From Telmatobacter sp. DSM 110680 (GTDB lineage Bacteria; Acidobacteriota; Terriglobia; Terriglobales; Acidobacteriaceae), in NCBI RefSeq assembly GCF_039994875.1, contig NZ_CP121196.1, positions 1,674,001 through 1,738,000 of the forward strand: 64,000 bases of DNA, read 5' to 3'. Position 1 is the first letter of the stretch, and the number at the start of each line of letters is the position of its first letter. This document shows, one piece after another, positions 1 to 10,321 of this stretch. The position numbers and the translations under genes were made by a program. The notes under the pieces were generated by a model, which was not told the origin of the DNA, did not search any database, and saw only the letters and a program-made list of their open reading frames with translations.

Positions 1-140
1 AAGTCTGCGGTGGAATTCCCCGCGCTACGACGAAGTAACCCATCGGGTAATCGAACCCGATATCCATGGTTCAGGGTCGTGGGTACTAGCGAATGACCGG
101 TCCTGAAGGTTTGATAGCGGGCTCGCACAAAGCTCTGGGG

Positions 141-146
141 TATAGT
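141..146 (+). promoter_or_regulatory. possible -10 box upstream of the first membrane protein gene
   Basis: TATAGT lies about 50 nt before the ATG at 195. No convincing -35 box is seen. The 140 bases before it hold no gene that I can recognise. Weak support. Confidence 0.25.
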
Positions 147-194
147 CACGTTCATCCGAGGTTGTTCTTATGACCTTGGAGGAGCGAGTTCTTG

Positions 195-707
195 ATGCCC
201 GTGCTTCAAAAGCTTCTTCGCAACATGTTTGGCTATGCAGCCATTATTTCCGCCGGCGTATTCGCAACCATGGTGCCAGTACTTCTTCGGTCGCCATTCC
301 CGCATGCCACTGCTCGCTTTAACGCAGATCCCTATGGGCTGCTGCTGATCTTCATGCGCGAGCTGATTATGCTCGCGCCGCCCTTTGTGACGATTGTCAA
401 CGCGGTTGCGTGGCTGACCTTGCGCAAAGGTTCTCGGTCCGCACGGCCCTGGGCAATCGCGGCAAGCATCTCGTTTCTTGTGCTCAGCGCTCCTTTCCTG
501 GTCGCAGGCGTCGTCATCCTGCAGTATCACTTAACGGGATTTGTCGGATTCGCAGGAGTTCTCATTCTGTTTCTTATATTGAGCGCGGTCGGGATCGCAG
601 GCGTGGCTGCTTTCGCAAAGCGCGACGCGATGTCGGTGTCGTGTATCAGCCGGCCAACAGTTGCGAGCAACACTAGAAGCGTTGGCACATTGGCTTCGGC
701 CGCCTAA
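195..707 (+). CDS. small multi-pass membrane protein of unknown function
   Basis: A 170-residue protein with about four hydrophobic segments (roughly residues 10-30, 50-70, 88-110 and 117-138) and a short polar C-terminus, so it is probably an inner-membrane protein. ATG 195 is preferred over the TTG just before it because GGAGGAG at 178-184 sits about 10 nt upstream. I do not recognise a family or any catalytic motif. It converges on kdsA, which ends 54 bp away. It looks like a true gene by its ribosome binding site and hydrophobic periodicity, but its function is unknown. Confidence 0.6.
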   Translation: MPVLQKLLRNMFGYAAIISAGVFATMVPVLLRSPFPHATARFNADPYGLLLIFMRELIMLAPPFVTIVNAVAWLTLRKGSRSARPWAIAASISFLVLSAPFLVAGVVILQYHLTGFVGFAGVLILFLILSAVGIAGVAAFAKRDAMSVSCISRPTVASNTRSVGTLASAA

Positions 708-761
708 GAACAACAATACGGCTCCACTTTCCAAGTTCGACGCGATCGTTGAACGCGGAAG

Positions 762-1580
762 CTAAGAACCCAAAGCCGCCTTTTGAATAGCCAGCAGTTT
801 CTCCAATAGTGGCTTGAGCAGATCCAGCCGCAACGCATTCGCGCCGTCCGACCTTGCGTGCTCTGGATCGTCGTGCACTTCCAGAAACACCCCATCCACA
901 CCCGCAGCCACCGCTGCACGCGCCAGGAGCGGAATAAACTCTGGCTGTCCACCGCTTACGCCATTGGCTGCTGAGGGCTGTTGCACGGAGTGAGTTCCGT
1001 CAAACACCACAGGCGCCATCGCACGCATCACCGGTAAAGATCGGTAGTCAACGACTAAGGTGTTGTAACCGAAGCTTGCCCCGCGTTCGGTGAGAAACAC
1101 GCGCTCATTTCCTGTCGATCGCACCTTCTCGACAGGATGTTGCATATCCCACGGCGCAACAAATTGACCTTTCTTGATGTTCACAGCGCGGCCCGTTTTT
1201 CCGGCCGCAACCAGCAAGTCAGTCTGCCGGCAGAGAAACGCCGGAATCTGTAGCACGTCGACTGCCTCCGCAGCCACGTCGCAGTGCGAAGGCTCGTGCA
1301 CGTCTGTCAGCGTCGGCAAACCGGTATCCTTGGCCAGCCGGCCCAGAATCTTTGTGCCTTCGACCAACCCTGGTCCGCGAAAGCTCTTCACGCTCGTTCG
1401 ATTTGCCTTATCGTAGCTCGCCTTGAAGATGTACGGAACGCCGAGGTCGCTTGTGATTCGCTGGATAGCCTCCGCCATCCGGCGCACGTGCGCCTCAGAC
1501 TCGATTACGCACGGACCGGCAATAAGAAACAACTGGCCCTCGCCTACATGGACAGGACCAATCTCGAAGGAGTGACTCAC
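762..1580 (-). CDS. kdsA: 3-deoxy-8-phosphooctulonate (KDO-8-P) synthase
   Basis: Condenses phosphoenolpyruvate with arabinose 5-phosphate to KDO-8-phosphate, the first committed step of the lipopolysaccharide inner-core sugar KDO, in the cytoplasm. Visible family motifs are IAGPCVIES near the N-terminus, NIKKGQF, TERGASFGYNTL, FDGTHSVQQPS and EVHDDP. The Cys in AGPC and the EVHDDP segment are what the metal-dependent (Aquifex-like) class carries, whereas the E. coli type lacks that Cys. The reading frame runs open upstream to 1667 and would overlap the next gene. I chose GTG 1580, which gives 272 residues, close to the usual ~280, and has TAGAAT seven nt upstream. Last gene of the leftward pyrG block. 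Its presence implies a KDO-containing, Gram-negative type envelope. Confidence 0.93.
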   Translation of the reverse strand: MSHSFEIGPVHVGEGQLFLIAGPCVIESEAHVRRMAEAIQRITSDLGVPYIFKASYDKANRTSVKSFRGPGLVEGTKILGRLAKDTGLPTLTDVHEPSHCDVAAEAVDVLQIPAFLCRQTDLLVAAGKTGRAVNIKKGQFVAPWDMQHPVEKVRSTGNERVFLTERGASFGYNTLVVDYRSLPVMRAMAPVVFDGTHSVQQPSAANGVSGGQPEFIPLLARAAVAAGVDGVFLEVHDDPEHARSDGANALRLDLLKPLLEKLLAIQKAALGS

Positions 1581-1587
1581 GATGCCG

Positions 1588-1593
1588 ATTCTA
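1588..1593 (-). promoter_or_regulatory. candidate leaderless -10 box of kdsA
   Basis: On the minus strand TAGAAT is followed by seven bases and then the GTG start of kdsA; no Shine-Dalgarno sequence is visible. The identical hexamer sits 6 nt before ribH. Confidence 0.4.
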
Positions 1594-1635
1594 TCGCGCC
1601 ATGGTGCGACAGCGTTTCTCCAGCATCTTTCTGGG

Positions 1636-2193
1636 CTACAGCATCCGGTTGCGGGACCACTGTGCAAGCGCCCGATCCAGCGTGTGCAGCGGCGTTGGCC
1701 CTGGAAGATCTCTTTGCGGCATCACAATTCCGCGGTCCACCAGTCGTTGGCAGAATGCCAGGTACTCTTCATAGAACTGCACATCCTGGCGAGCCTGTCC
1801 CAGCGCTTCAAGGTCCCCCATCTCCAACTCGATGTACCGCTCCGGATAAATCGCCGCAAGGATCGAGGTCGCCAGCGACATGTCCACTCCACGCAAGGCC
1901 AGCAGGGCGCTCAGTGCCTCGGCGATCGAACTCTCCGTCGTCGCGGCCACTTCCAGCGCGCGCCGGATGCTTGTGGTGCTGTTTGCAATCACGTACTGCA
2001 CCAGCCGCTCAGACTTCCAGCGCACGATCGCTTCCAGGTTGGCCAGCGAGTAGTCGCCATGGCGGATCGCTTCCCCGGCCTCGAACGCCTCTTCTTCAAG
2101 GCGCCGTTCCCGGTTGGGAGCCTCTTTCCAGCATTGCTCTGCCAGTTGCTGAAGTTCTTTTTCTGAAGGCTGAAGTTCAAAGTGAGCCGTCAT
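1636..2193 (-). CDS. hypothetical protein with HhH-glycosylase-like segment
   Basis: A 185-residue soluble protein. ATG 2193 is chosen because AAGGAGG sits 7-8 nt upstream; the longer frame to 2229 has no such site. The middle (about residues 95-130) reads ALLALRGVDMSLATSILAA followed by a YPERYIELE segment. This resembles the helix-hairpin-helix region of base-excision glycosylases of the OGG/AlkA fold and of related uncharacterised bacterial proteins. No catalytic Lys/Asp pair can be assigned with certainty. It lies between pyrG and kdsA on the same strand, 55 bp before the kdsA start, so it may be co-transcribed. The family assignment is an inference from the motif only. Confidence 0.6.
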   Translation of the reverse strand: MTAHFELQPSEKELQQLAEQCWKEAPNRERRLEEEAFEAGEAIRHGDYSLANLEAIVRWKSERLVQYVIANSTTSIRRALEVAATTESSIAEALSALLALRGVDMSLATSILAAIYPERYIELEMGDLEALGQARQDVQFYEEYLAFCQRLVDRGIVMPQRDLPGPTPLHTLDRALAQWSRNRML

Positions 2194-2343
2194 GCGAACC
2201 CTCCTTTGTTGAGGCGAAAACGCCTGCAAACATAGGTCCGGGTAAAAACGACTGTCAAGGGCAATCCGGCTTCGTCACATGCCTATGTGATAAGGGCCAC
2301 ATTCAAAGATTAAAGCTCGCGCAGTAGACATTGGTCTTTGTTT

Positions 2344-4355
<2,012 letters not shown>

Positions 4356-5057
4356 ATGATCTCTTTTCATTGTCTTAAACGTTTCATGCTCGCGTTGGCG
4401 GCATTTCCGATGCTCACGAGTGCCGTCTCCTACGCGCAGGCGTCCGCTCCCGCAGCGAGCGCACCCGCCGCACCTCCTTGCCAGGCACTTGCCGAGTCAA
4501 GCGTTTCGCTAAACGCTACAGTTGAGGCTCAAGTTACCGGGCTGGACTCCGCACATTTGAAAGCAGACAAGGAAATCTGGTTCAAGGTTTCCCGCGGCAT
4601 CATCTATCCAAGCTGCACGCTCGAGGCCGATTCGGTGGTTTATGCCCGCGTCGTGACTGCAACCTCTTCAAAGGGTTCGGGTCCGTCGGAGCTTTCGTTG
4701 CAGTTTGATCGCGCCGATTGCTCGGGCCATGAAAAGCAGAAAATCAACCTCAGGCTCATTGCCATTCTTGGCCCCCCGGGCGATTCACACAAAATGCACG
4801 TCGACATGCCCACCAAAGTCGCCGGCAAGGGGCGGCAAATCGATGATGCTGCTGCAGGAACGAATGCCCTCGACATGGATCTGAACCCGGGGGGTGCTCC
4901 CCATACGGTGCATCCAGGCATAGTGGTCGGTGCTCCCAAATTAAAGTTGGAACCGACGGCGGGACAGGGATGCAGCGACAAGATATCCAGCACGGACAAC
5001 AAGGTTCAACTTGCCCCGGGATCAGAGTTTGTTCTGGCACTGACCGAGTTACGGTAA
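4356..5057 (+). CDS. exported protein of unknown function
   Basis: A 233-residue protein with a clear signal peptide (hydrophobic stretch LALAAFPMLTSAVSYAQA, probable cleavage after AQA), then an Ala/Pro-rich spacer and a soluble domain with several Cys residues that could form disulfides in the periplasm. ATG 4356 follows an AAGAGGA site; the TTG at 4329 is an unlikely alternative. Beta-strand-like segments around residues 55-110 are compatible with a small beta-sandwich. No named family is recognised. The gene is monocistronic and converges on the oxidoreductase gene to its right. Confidence 0.65.
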   Translation: MISFHCLKRFMLALAAFPMLTSAVSYAQASAPAASAPAAPPCQALAESSVSLNATVEAQVTGLDSAHLKADKEIWFKVSRGIIYPSCTLEADSVVYARVVTATSSKGSGPSELSLQFDRADCSGHEKQKINLRLIAILGPPGDSHKMHVDMPTKVAGKGRQIDDAAAGTNALDMDLNPGGAPHTVHPGIVVGAPKLKLEPTAGQGCSDKISSTDNKVQLAPGSEFVLALTELR

Positions 5058-5234
5058 ACAAGATCCGTTCTGCCGAAGAGATCATCCACCGATAAGGCTC
5101 CGGAGGCTGCCGGACTGCATTGAGCGTCATCGTTTGAAGCGTCTATTTCCCCGTGCGTTCCGTGTCTCGAGAAGAGATTGCCGAGGTTTGCCGAACCGTT
5201 CAGTCCAACTCCGCACAGCTCAGTCGCGCCGGAC

Positions 5235-6218
5235 CTAGCTGAGTTCTGGCATAGCAATCACAACTTTCCCGCGAGCGTGTCCTTCTTCCAGATACCGGAT
5301 GGCCTCTGGCAGTTCGCTCAAACCGTAGCACCGGTCAATTACAGGAATTACATCTCCGCTGGTCATGAGCTTGCGTAGGATTTCTAAATCTCCTTTGTCG
5401 CGTTTTGCCAGAATCCCAACGAGGCGCTGTCTCGTAAACCACCCCATCACAAGCTGACCGATCATGCCAGCCAGTAGATAGCTCGCCGACGTACTGGGGC
5501 TTCCTCCTCCGCAGCCGATGAACACGCCCCGGGGATTCAAGACACTTCTGAATGCCGCGATTGGCCGGTTACCCACAAGATCGAAGATCACGTCATAAGA
5601 TTCTCCGCTTGATGTGAAGTCTTCGCTCGTGTAATCAACCACGCGCTCCGCACCTAGACCACGAACCAAATTCACATTTCGCGCGCTGCAGACTCCGGTG
5701 ACTTTGCCACCCATCCACTTTGCAATTTGCACAGCAAACGTGCCCACTCCACCTGAAGCTCCGTTAATCAGCACCTTTTGCCCTGCCTGAAGATTGCCTT
5801 TGTTTCGGAGAGCCTGGAGTGCTGTAAGCCCTCCAATCGGAACTGCGGCCGCCCGTTCGTACGTCACATTTTGGGGCTTGATCGCCAAAGCCGACACTGG
5901 AGCGCATACATATTCCGCGAAAGACCCATCGGCTGCGCCGAAGACACTGTCGCCCTTCTTGATGTCGGAGACACCAGGGCCTGTCAAAATAACATCCCCA
6001 GCGACATCCACGCCGAGCCTGGTGCGTCTTGGCTTTCGCAGCCCTGTGAACAAACGCAGAAACCAGGGCACGCCTCTCATCAAGTGCCAGTCCAGCGGAT
6101 TTAGCGCGGCAGCCCGAACTTTGATCAATACTTCATTGTCTCCAGGTGTCGGCTTTGGGACTTCTTCGAGTGTCAGCACATCCGTCGTACCGTATGCGCG
6201 ATAAACGATAGCTTTCAT
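5235..6218 (-). CDS. NAD(P)-dependent alcohol dehydrogenase / quinone oxidoreductase-like protein (zinc-free MDR family)
   Basis: A 327-residue medium-chain dehydrogenase/reductase. The N-terminal GroES-like fold includes a PGDNEVLIKVRAAALNPLDW segment typical of quinone oxidoreductases. It is followed by a Rossmann domain with the NADPH-binding GASGGVGTFAVQIAKW motif and a DVIFDLVGN segment. The catalytic and structural zinc Cys/His sets are absent, which fits the zinc-independent QOR branch. The likely reaction is NADPH-dependent reduction of quinones or enones; the substrate is unknown. Transcribed divergently from the aldo/keto reductase gene, from a shared 168-bp interval. Confidence 0.88.
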   Translation of the reverse strand: MKAIVYRAYGTTDVLTLEEVPKPTPGDNEVLIKVRAAALNPLDWHLMRGVPWFLRLFTGLRKPRRTRLGVDVAGDVILTGPGVSDIKKGDSVFGAADGSFAEYVCAPVSALAIKPQNVTYERAAAVPIGGLTALQALRNKGNLQAGQKVLINGASGGVGTFAVQIAKWMGGKVTGVCSARNVNLVRGLGAERVVDYTSEDFTSSGESYDVIFDLVGNRPIAAFRSVLNPRGVFIGCGGGSPSTSASYLLAGMIGQLVMGWFTRQRLVGILAKRDKGDLEILRKLMTSGDVIPVIDRCYGLSELPEAIRYLEEGHARGKVVIAMPELS

Positions 6219-6385
6219 CGGAAATACCCGCTTCGAAGTACAAGCGAAGCATAGTCCCTCGCGGGTAATACTCTGTGTGCTGCGTCACTATCGAGGGCGT
6301 TTGTCGCATTGCATCATCGCATCGGCTACGCACCTTGCCGCATCTGATCAGCAGGCTTATCATGCCCCACGAAGAGGATTCCGCC

Positions 6386-7384
6386 ATGACTACTACATCC
6401 GCCATTCAGCCGCGTCAACTTGGCTCAACCGGCCCCGCAGTATACCCATTGGCTCTCGGATGTATGGGCATGAGCGGCATGTATGGACCTGCGGAGGAGC
6501 CGGAGTCGTTGGCCACCATCCACGCAGCTATCGATGCCGGTGTCACCCTGATCGATACCGGGGATTTTTACGGCATGGGCCACAACGAGATGCTGCTTGG
6601 CCAGGCGCTCCGCTTCTTCCGCGAAAAGGTCCTCATCTCCGTCAAGTTCGGCGCACAGCGTGGACCAGATGGGGCATGGCTCGGGTATGATGCACGTCCA
6701 GCCGCGGTCAAAACTGCGCTGGCTTATTCACTCAAGCGGCTCGGCGTTGATTACATCGATATCTACCGTCCCGCGCGTCTCGATCCCCATGTCCCGATTG
6801 AAGACACCATTGGCGCCATTGCCGACATGATCAAGGCGGGCTATGTCCGTCACATCGGACTGTCCGAGGTCGGGCCGGAAACCATTCGCCGCGCTGCCAA
6901 GATCCATCCCATTGTTGATTTGCAGATTGAGTACTCCCTCATCAGCCGTGCGCCAGAATCAAAGATCTTCCCTGTTCTCGAAGAGCTTGGCATTGCGGTC
7001 ACTGCTTACGGAGTGCTTTCGCGTGGTCTGCTCTCCGGTTCTCCCAAGAACGGTCCCGGCGACATTCGAAATCGATTCCCGCGTTTTGCCGCGGAGAATC
7101 AGACGCAGAATCAGAAGCTCGTCGCGCAGTTGGCAGAGGTCGCACAAAGCAAGGGGTTAACGCCATCTCAACTCGCTATCGCGTGGGTTCTCGCTAAAAG
7201 TCCGGCTATCGTCCCGGTTATAGGGGCACGCACCCGCGCACAGCTAACGGAGAGCCTTGCAGCGCTGAACGTTACCTTTACTGCCCAGGAGATAGCTACG
7301 ATTGAAGACGCTGTTCCCGCGGATTCGGTCGCCGGTACTCGCTATGATGCGCACCAGATGCAAGTGCTTGACAGCGAGAAGTGA
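6386..7384 (+). CDS. aldo/keto reductase
   Basis: A 332-residue NADPH-dependent reductase of the (beta/alpha)8 AKR superfamily. Visible features are LALGCMGMSG near the N-terminus, LIDTGDFYGMGHNE with the catalytic Asp/Tyr, the Lys in ISVKFG, the DYIDIY barrel strand where a His is usual a few residues later, and the cofactor-binding VPVIGARTRAQL near the C-terminus. ATG 6386 is chosen because GAAGAGGA sits 7 nt upstream; the frame is open further to 6275. The substrate is unknown. Paired head to head with a quinone-oxidoreductase-like gene, which suggests a shared carbonyl or quinone detoxification role (inference). Confidence 0.9.
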   Translation: MTTTSAIQPRQLGSTGPAVYPLALGCMGMSGMYGPAEEPESLATIHAAIDAGVTLIDTGDFYGMGHNEMLLGQALRFFREKVLISVKFGAQRGPDGAWLGYDARPAAVKTALAYSLKRLGVDYIDIYRPARLDPHVPIEDTIGAIADMIKAGYVRHIGLSEVGPETIRRAAKIHPIVDLQIEYSLISRAPESKIFPVLEELGIAVTAYGVLSRGLLSGSPKNGPGDIRNRFPRFAAENQTQNQKLVAQLAEVAQSKGLTPSQLAIAWVLAKSPAIVPVIGARTRAQLTESLAALNVTFTAQEIATIEDAVPADSVAGTRYDAHQMQVLDSEK

Positions 7385-7393
7385 CGTTCTTTC

Positions 7394-8602
7394 TTACACG
7401 GTCGAGGCGGCGCGTCTTCCTGTTTGCGGAATTTTCTCGCCTCGCAGCTGACTAGGCTGCACGTCGGGCACAGCCGGCAAATAAATCGTAAACACCGTGC
7501 CGCTCGGCGTTTCGGTACGCGACCGGAAGCGCAGTTTTCCGCCATTGCGCCGCACGATGTCGCGGGTCAGCCATAACCCCAGTCCTGTTCCGCTACTGCC
7601 TTTCGTAGTGAAGAACTGCTTGAAAAGACTCTGGCGGATTTCCTTGCGAATGCCCGCCCCTGTATCGGCTATGGTCAGCCGCGCGTGTTCAACGCCATTA
7701 ATCGAAACCGGGGAGACATGTATCCGCAGATTGCCGCCATCGCGCATGGCATCAACGGCATTGCCGATAAGATTGACCAGCGCCTGCCGGATTTCGCCTT
7801 CGCTGCAATAGCCGAAAGCCCGCTCCACCTTGATTCGCTCGCGAATGTGCCGCTCTCGCAACTTTCCACGGAACAGCGTTAACGCCGAGATCGCCAGTTC
7901 CGATACGTCAGTAAAGCCCGGCTTAGCCGGAGCACGATGAAAGCGCAGCGTGTGGTCCACGATCTCGCTGATCCGCTGAAGTTCCTTCGTGGCCAGTTGA
8001 CCAAAAGAATGTGCCTCTTCAAGCGAGCCACTGTTCTCCACGAGAAAGAGCAGATTTCCCAGTGCCTCAAGCGGATTGTTGACTTCGTGCGCCATGGTCG
8101 CCATCATGCGCCCCGTCACAGCCAATTGTTCTGATTTGCGGAGTGCCTCATCGCTTCGAGACTGCTTGTCTGTCGCGTCTCGGACCTGAAGCTGTTTCTG
8201 GCGCGAGTTGTATGCGACTTGAATAGCACTCAGCAGCATTTCTTTGCGCACTGGGCGATCCAACAGAATCAAACTCTGGATTTCCATGCGGGCACGGCTC
8301 GCTACCATCGCATAACTTGGTTCATTCGCGCCGCTCGTGAGAAGAATGGATGGCAACTCCGACCAGACGGGCTGGGCGCGAATCACCTTTTGAAAGGCTT
8401 CAATCCCGCCGCGAAGCAGTGCTTCATCAGTCAGGATCAGTCCAAGCAGCAGCGCGCTGTCGATCGCCTCTACCTGGCGCACGTGCTGCACGCGCTCTGA
8501 CCGGTAGCCCGCACGATTCAGTAGTCCGCATATCAGTTCGCCGTCGCGCCCGATTGGAGCAACAACCAGGAATCGGGGAACATTGGCGAGAGAGTCGGTC
8601 AC
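7394..8602 (-). CDS. soluble histidine kinase with N-terminal receiver-like domain
   Basis: A 402-residue kinase without membrane segments. Residues ~10-135 look like a receiver-type alpha/beta domain (FLVVAP start, LILTDEAL at the usual acidic strand, PSILLTSG later). A HisKA helix follows with the phosphoacceptor His in MAHEVNNPLEAL, then a HATPase domain with NLIGNAVDAM, ADTGAGI and GTGLGLWL. The start codon overlaps the stop of the upstream KaiC-like gene (ATGA), so the two are probably translated together. It converges on the aldo/keto reductase with 9 bp between them. A kinase reading out a KaiC-type ATPase is a plausible pairing, but the output regulator is not in the window. Confidence 0.9.
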   Translation of the reverse strand: MTDSLANVPRFLVVAPIGRDGELICGLLNRAGYRSERVQHVRQVEAIDSALLLGLILTDEALLRGGIEAFQKVIRAQPVWSELPSILLTSGANEPSYAMVASRARMEIQSLILLDRPVRKEMLLSAIQVAYNSRQKQLQVRDATDKQSRSDEALRKSEQLAVTGRMMATMAHEVNNPLEALGNLLFLVENSGSLEEAHSFGQLATKELQRISEIVDHTLRFHRAPAKPGFTDVSELAISALTLFRGKLRERHIRERIKVERAFGYCSEGEIRQALVNLIGNAVDAMRDGGNLRIHVSPVSINGVEHARLTIADTGAGIRKEIRQSLFKQFFTTKGSSGTGLGLWLTRDIVRRNGGKLRFRSRTETPSGTVFTIYLPAVPDVQPSQLRGEKIPQTGRRAASTV

Positions 8603-10077
8603 AGTAACTGTTGTCCCCCCTTGTACTCCGGGGTTCCCGTAAGTACCCCCATGAAATTGCGCAGCGGATCTCCGATAATCAATTTTCCTGCGCTCATTTG
8701 CAGTTCGCGAATGGAGCGTTCATGGGGTCCCGACCGCCGCTTCATCACCGAAATGGCCTGCCGCACTTCGCCTGCCGCCTCAAAATAGCGCAGCAACAAC
8801 ACATTGTCCGCCAGGTAGCTTACGTCTGTAGGAGACGACATCGAACTCCCCAGCAATCCGTACTGCGCCAGCACCATAAACGATGCCACACCCACTTGGT
8901 TCAAGTACGACAGCAATTCATGAAGTTGTACCGTCAGCGCCTGCTCCTCGCTCATGGAATTCATCAATCCGTTAAGACTGTCGATTACCACAATGCGCCA
9001 CTGCTTCTCTTCCACGCCCGCGCGAATTCGATGAATGAATTCACCCGGTGAGAGCTCCGCTGGATCTACCTGCTCCAGATGAATCATCCCGCTGTCGAGA
9101 TACCGGTCAAGATCCATTCCCAGCCCGCGGCTACGCACCATGAATGACTGCCGCGTCTCGTCGAATGTGAAGATTGCGCCCTTTTCTCCTCGCTTGGCGG
9201 CGCTCAATACAAACTGGGAGCAGAGCGTCGATTTGCCGCATCCCGTCGGTCCCGCAACCAAAGTGCTTGTCCCGCGTTGCACTCCGCCGTTGAAAAGGGA
9301 ATCGAGTTCCGCTACGCCGCTGGGAAGATTCTCCGGAGCAATATGCGCCCCGCGATGCTCACCCGATACCAGCCGGGGAAAAACAAGTACGCCACCCTTC
9401 ACGATGATGTAGTCGTGATATCCCTCGCGGAAGCTTGATGCCCGGACCTTCAATACTTCCAGTCGCCGCCGAGTGATTCCGTAACTACGTTGCAGGACTT
9501 CGAGAGATATCACCCCGTGCGCAATCGTCTGAACCTGGCTCTCCGGATTGTCACGGAACCGCTCATCCAGCAGAAGAGTTGTGCAGTCGCGGCCTTCAAA
9601 GAACTGCTTGAGGCTTAGCACCTGGCGCCTGTAGCGCAATGAATCGCGAGCCAGCATCCGCAACTCTGACATCGAATCGATAATCACTCGTGATGGGGCG
9701 ACATCTCGCACCTTCGCGAGGATTGTTTCGAGCACGTCGGCCAGTTCAACCTCTGCCGGCTGGAATACGGTGTATTGCTGCCCGGTCTCACCGGCAATCT
9801 CCGGCGGCGAGATCTTGCAAATCTCAACGTTATCCAGATTCATTCCATGCGAGGCGGCGACATGCCGCAACTCAGCCTCGCTCTCCGCGAGAGAGATATA
9901 AAGTCCCTTCTCCCCTCGCTCGGCACCCTCAATCAAAAACTGCAGTGCAAGCGTCGTCTTGCCGGCCCCCGGATTGCCTTCAATTAAATAAAGAAAGCCC
10001 TTGGCAAGCCCGCCACGAAGTATGTCGTCCAGTCCCGCTATCCCGGTGGACAGGCGAGTTTGGCTTTCGTCAATCAT
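8599..10077 (-). CDS. KaiC-type circadian-clock-like ATPase with two RecA domains
   Basis: A 492-residue protein with two tandem KaiC/RecA ATPase modules. The first Walker A is GNPGAGKTTL (about residues 34-43) with a VIIDSMSEL Walker B; the second Walker A is GPTGCGKSTL near residue 275 with a VVIDSLNGL Walker B. Paired acidic residues after the sensor strands are compatible with the KaiC catalytic glutamates. No kaiA or kaiB is present nearby. Such kaiB-less KaiC homologues are common outside cyanobacteria and are thought to act as signalling or scaffold ATPases. A strong site (AGGAGAG) precedes ATG 10077. Start-stop overlap with the histidine kinase gene supports a common function. Confidence 0.92.
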   Translation of the reverse strand: MIDESQTRLSTGIAGLDDILRGGLAKGFLYLIEGNPGAGKTTLALQFLIEGAERGEKGLYISLAESEAELRHVAASHGMNLDNVEICKISPPEIAGETGQQYTVFQPAEVELADVLETILAKVRDVAPSRVIIDSMSELRMLARDSLRYRRQVLSLKQFFEGRDCTTLLLDERFRDNPESQVQTIAHGVISLEVLQRSYGITRRRLEVLKVRASSFREGYHDYIIVKGGVLVFPRLVSGEHRGAHIAPENLPSGVAELDSLFNGGVQRGTSTLVAGPTGCGKSTLCSQFVLSAAKRGEKGAIFTFDETRQSFMVRSRGLGMDLDRYLDSGMIHLEQVDPAELSPGEFIHRIRAGVEEKQWRIVVIDSLNGLMNSMSEEQALTVQLHELLSYLNQVGVASFMVLAQYGLLGSSMSSPTDVSYLADNVLLLRYFEAAGEVRQAISVMKRRSGPHERSIRELQMSAGKLIIGDPLRNFMGVLTGTPEYKGGQQLL

Positions 10078-10309
10078 TTCCCGTTATCTCTCCTGATCTA
10101 GGTTCTGTCGTTTGGCCGGTGCGGCCTTTGGCAAACGCTTACATTAAAGACACTTCAATAGCTCTATGTACTTACATCTATGTAACTTCCAGGACCAAAT
10201 ATCTAACCCCTGCAAACAATTTCGATGCAATTGTTTGTGATGGGTTTGTATAAGCCTTCGAAGAGTTCTGCATGAGATCGCGTTACCATCGTCAGCGCCT
10301 TTAGCCTGA

Positions 10310-10315
10310 TAGCAT
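10310..10315 (+). promoter_or_regulatory. candidate leaderless -10 box of the S9 peptidase gene
   Basis: TAGCAT followed by six bases and ATG 10322, with no Shine-Dalgarno sequence in the leader. Same geometry as at ribH, ridA, mutY and the beta-lactamase-like gene. Confidence 0.4.
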
Positions 10316-10321
10316 TTCTCC

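Noticed and set aside
1284-2327. Rightward 347-codon open frame
   Set aside because: Lies antisense to kdsA and the HhH-like gene, with low-complexity Arg/Pro/Ser composition; a shadow of high-GC coding DNA.
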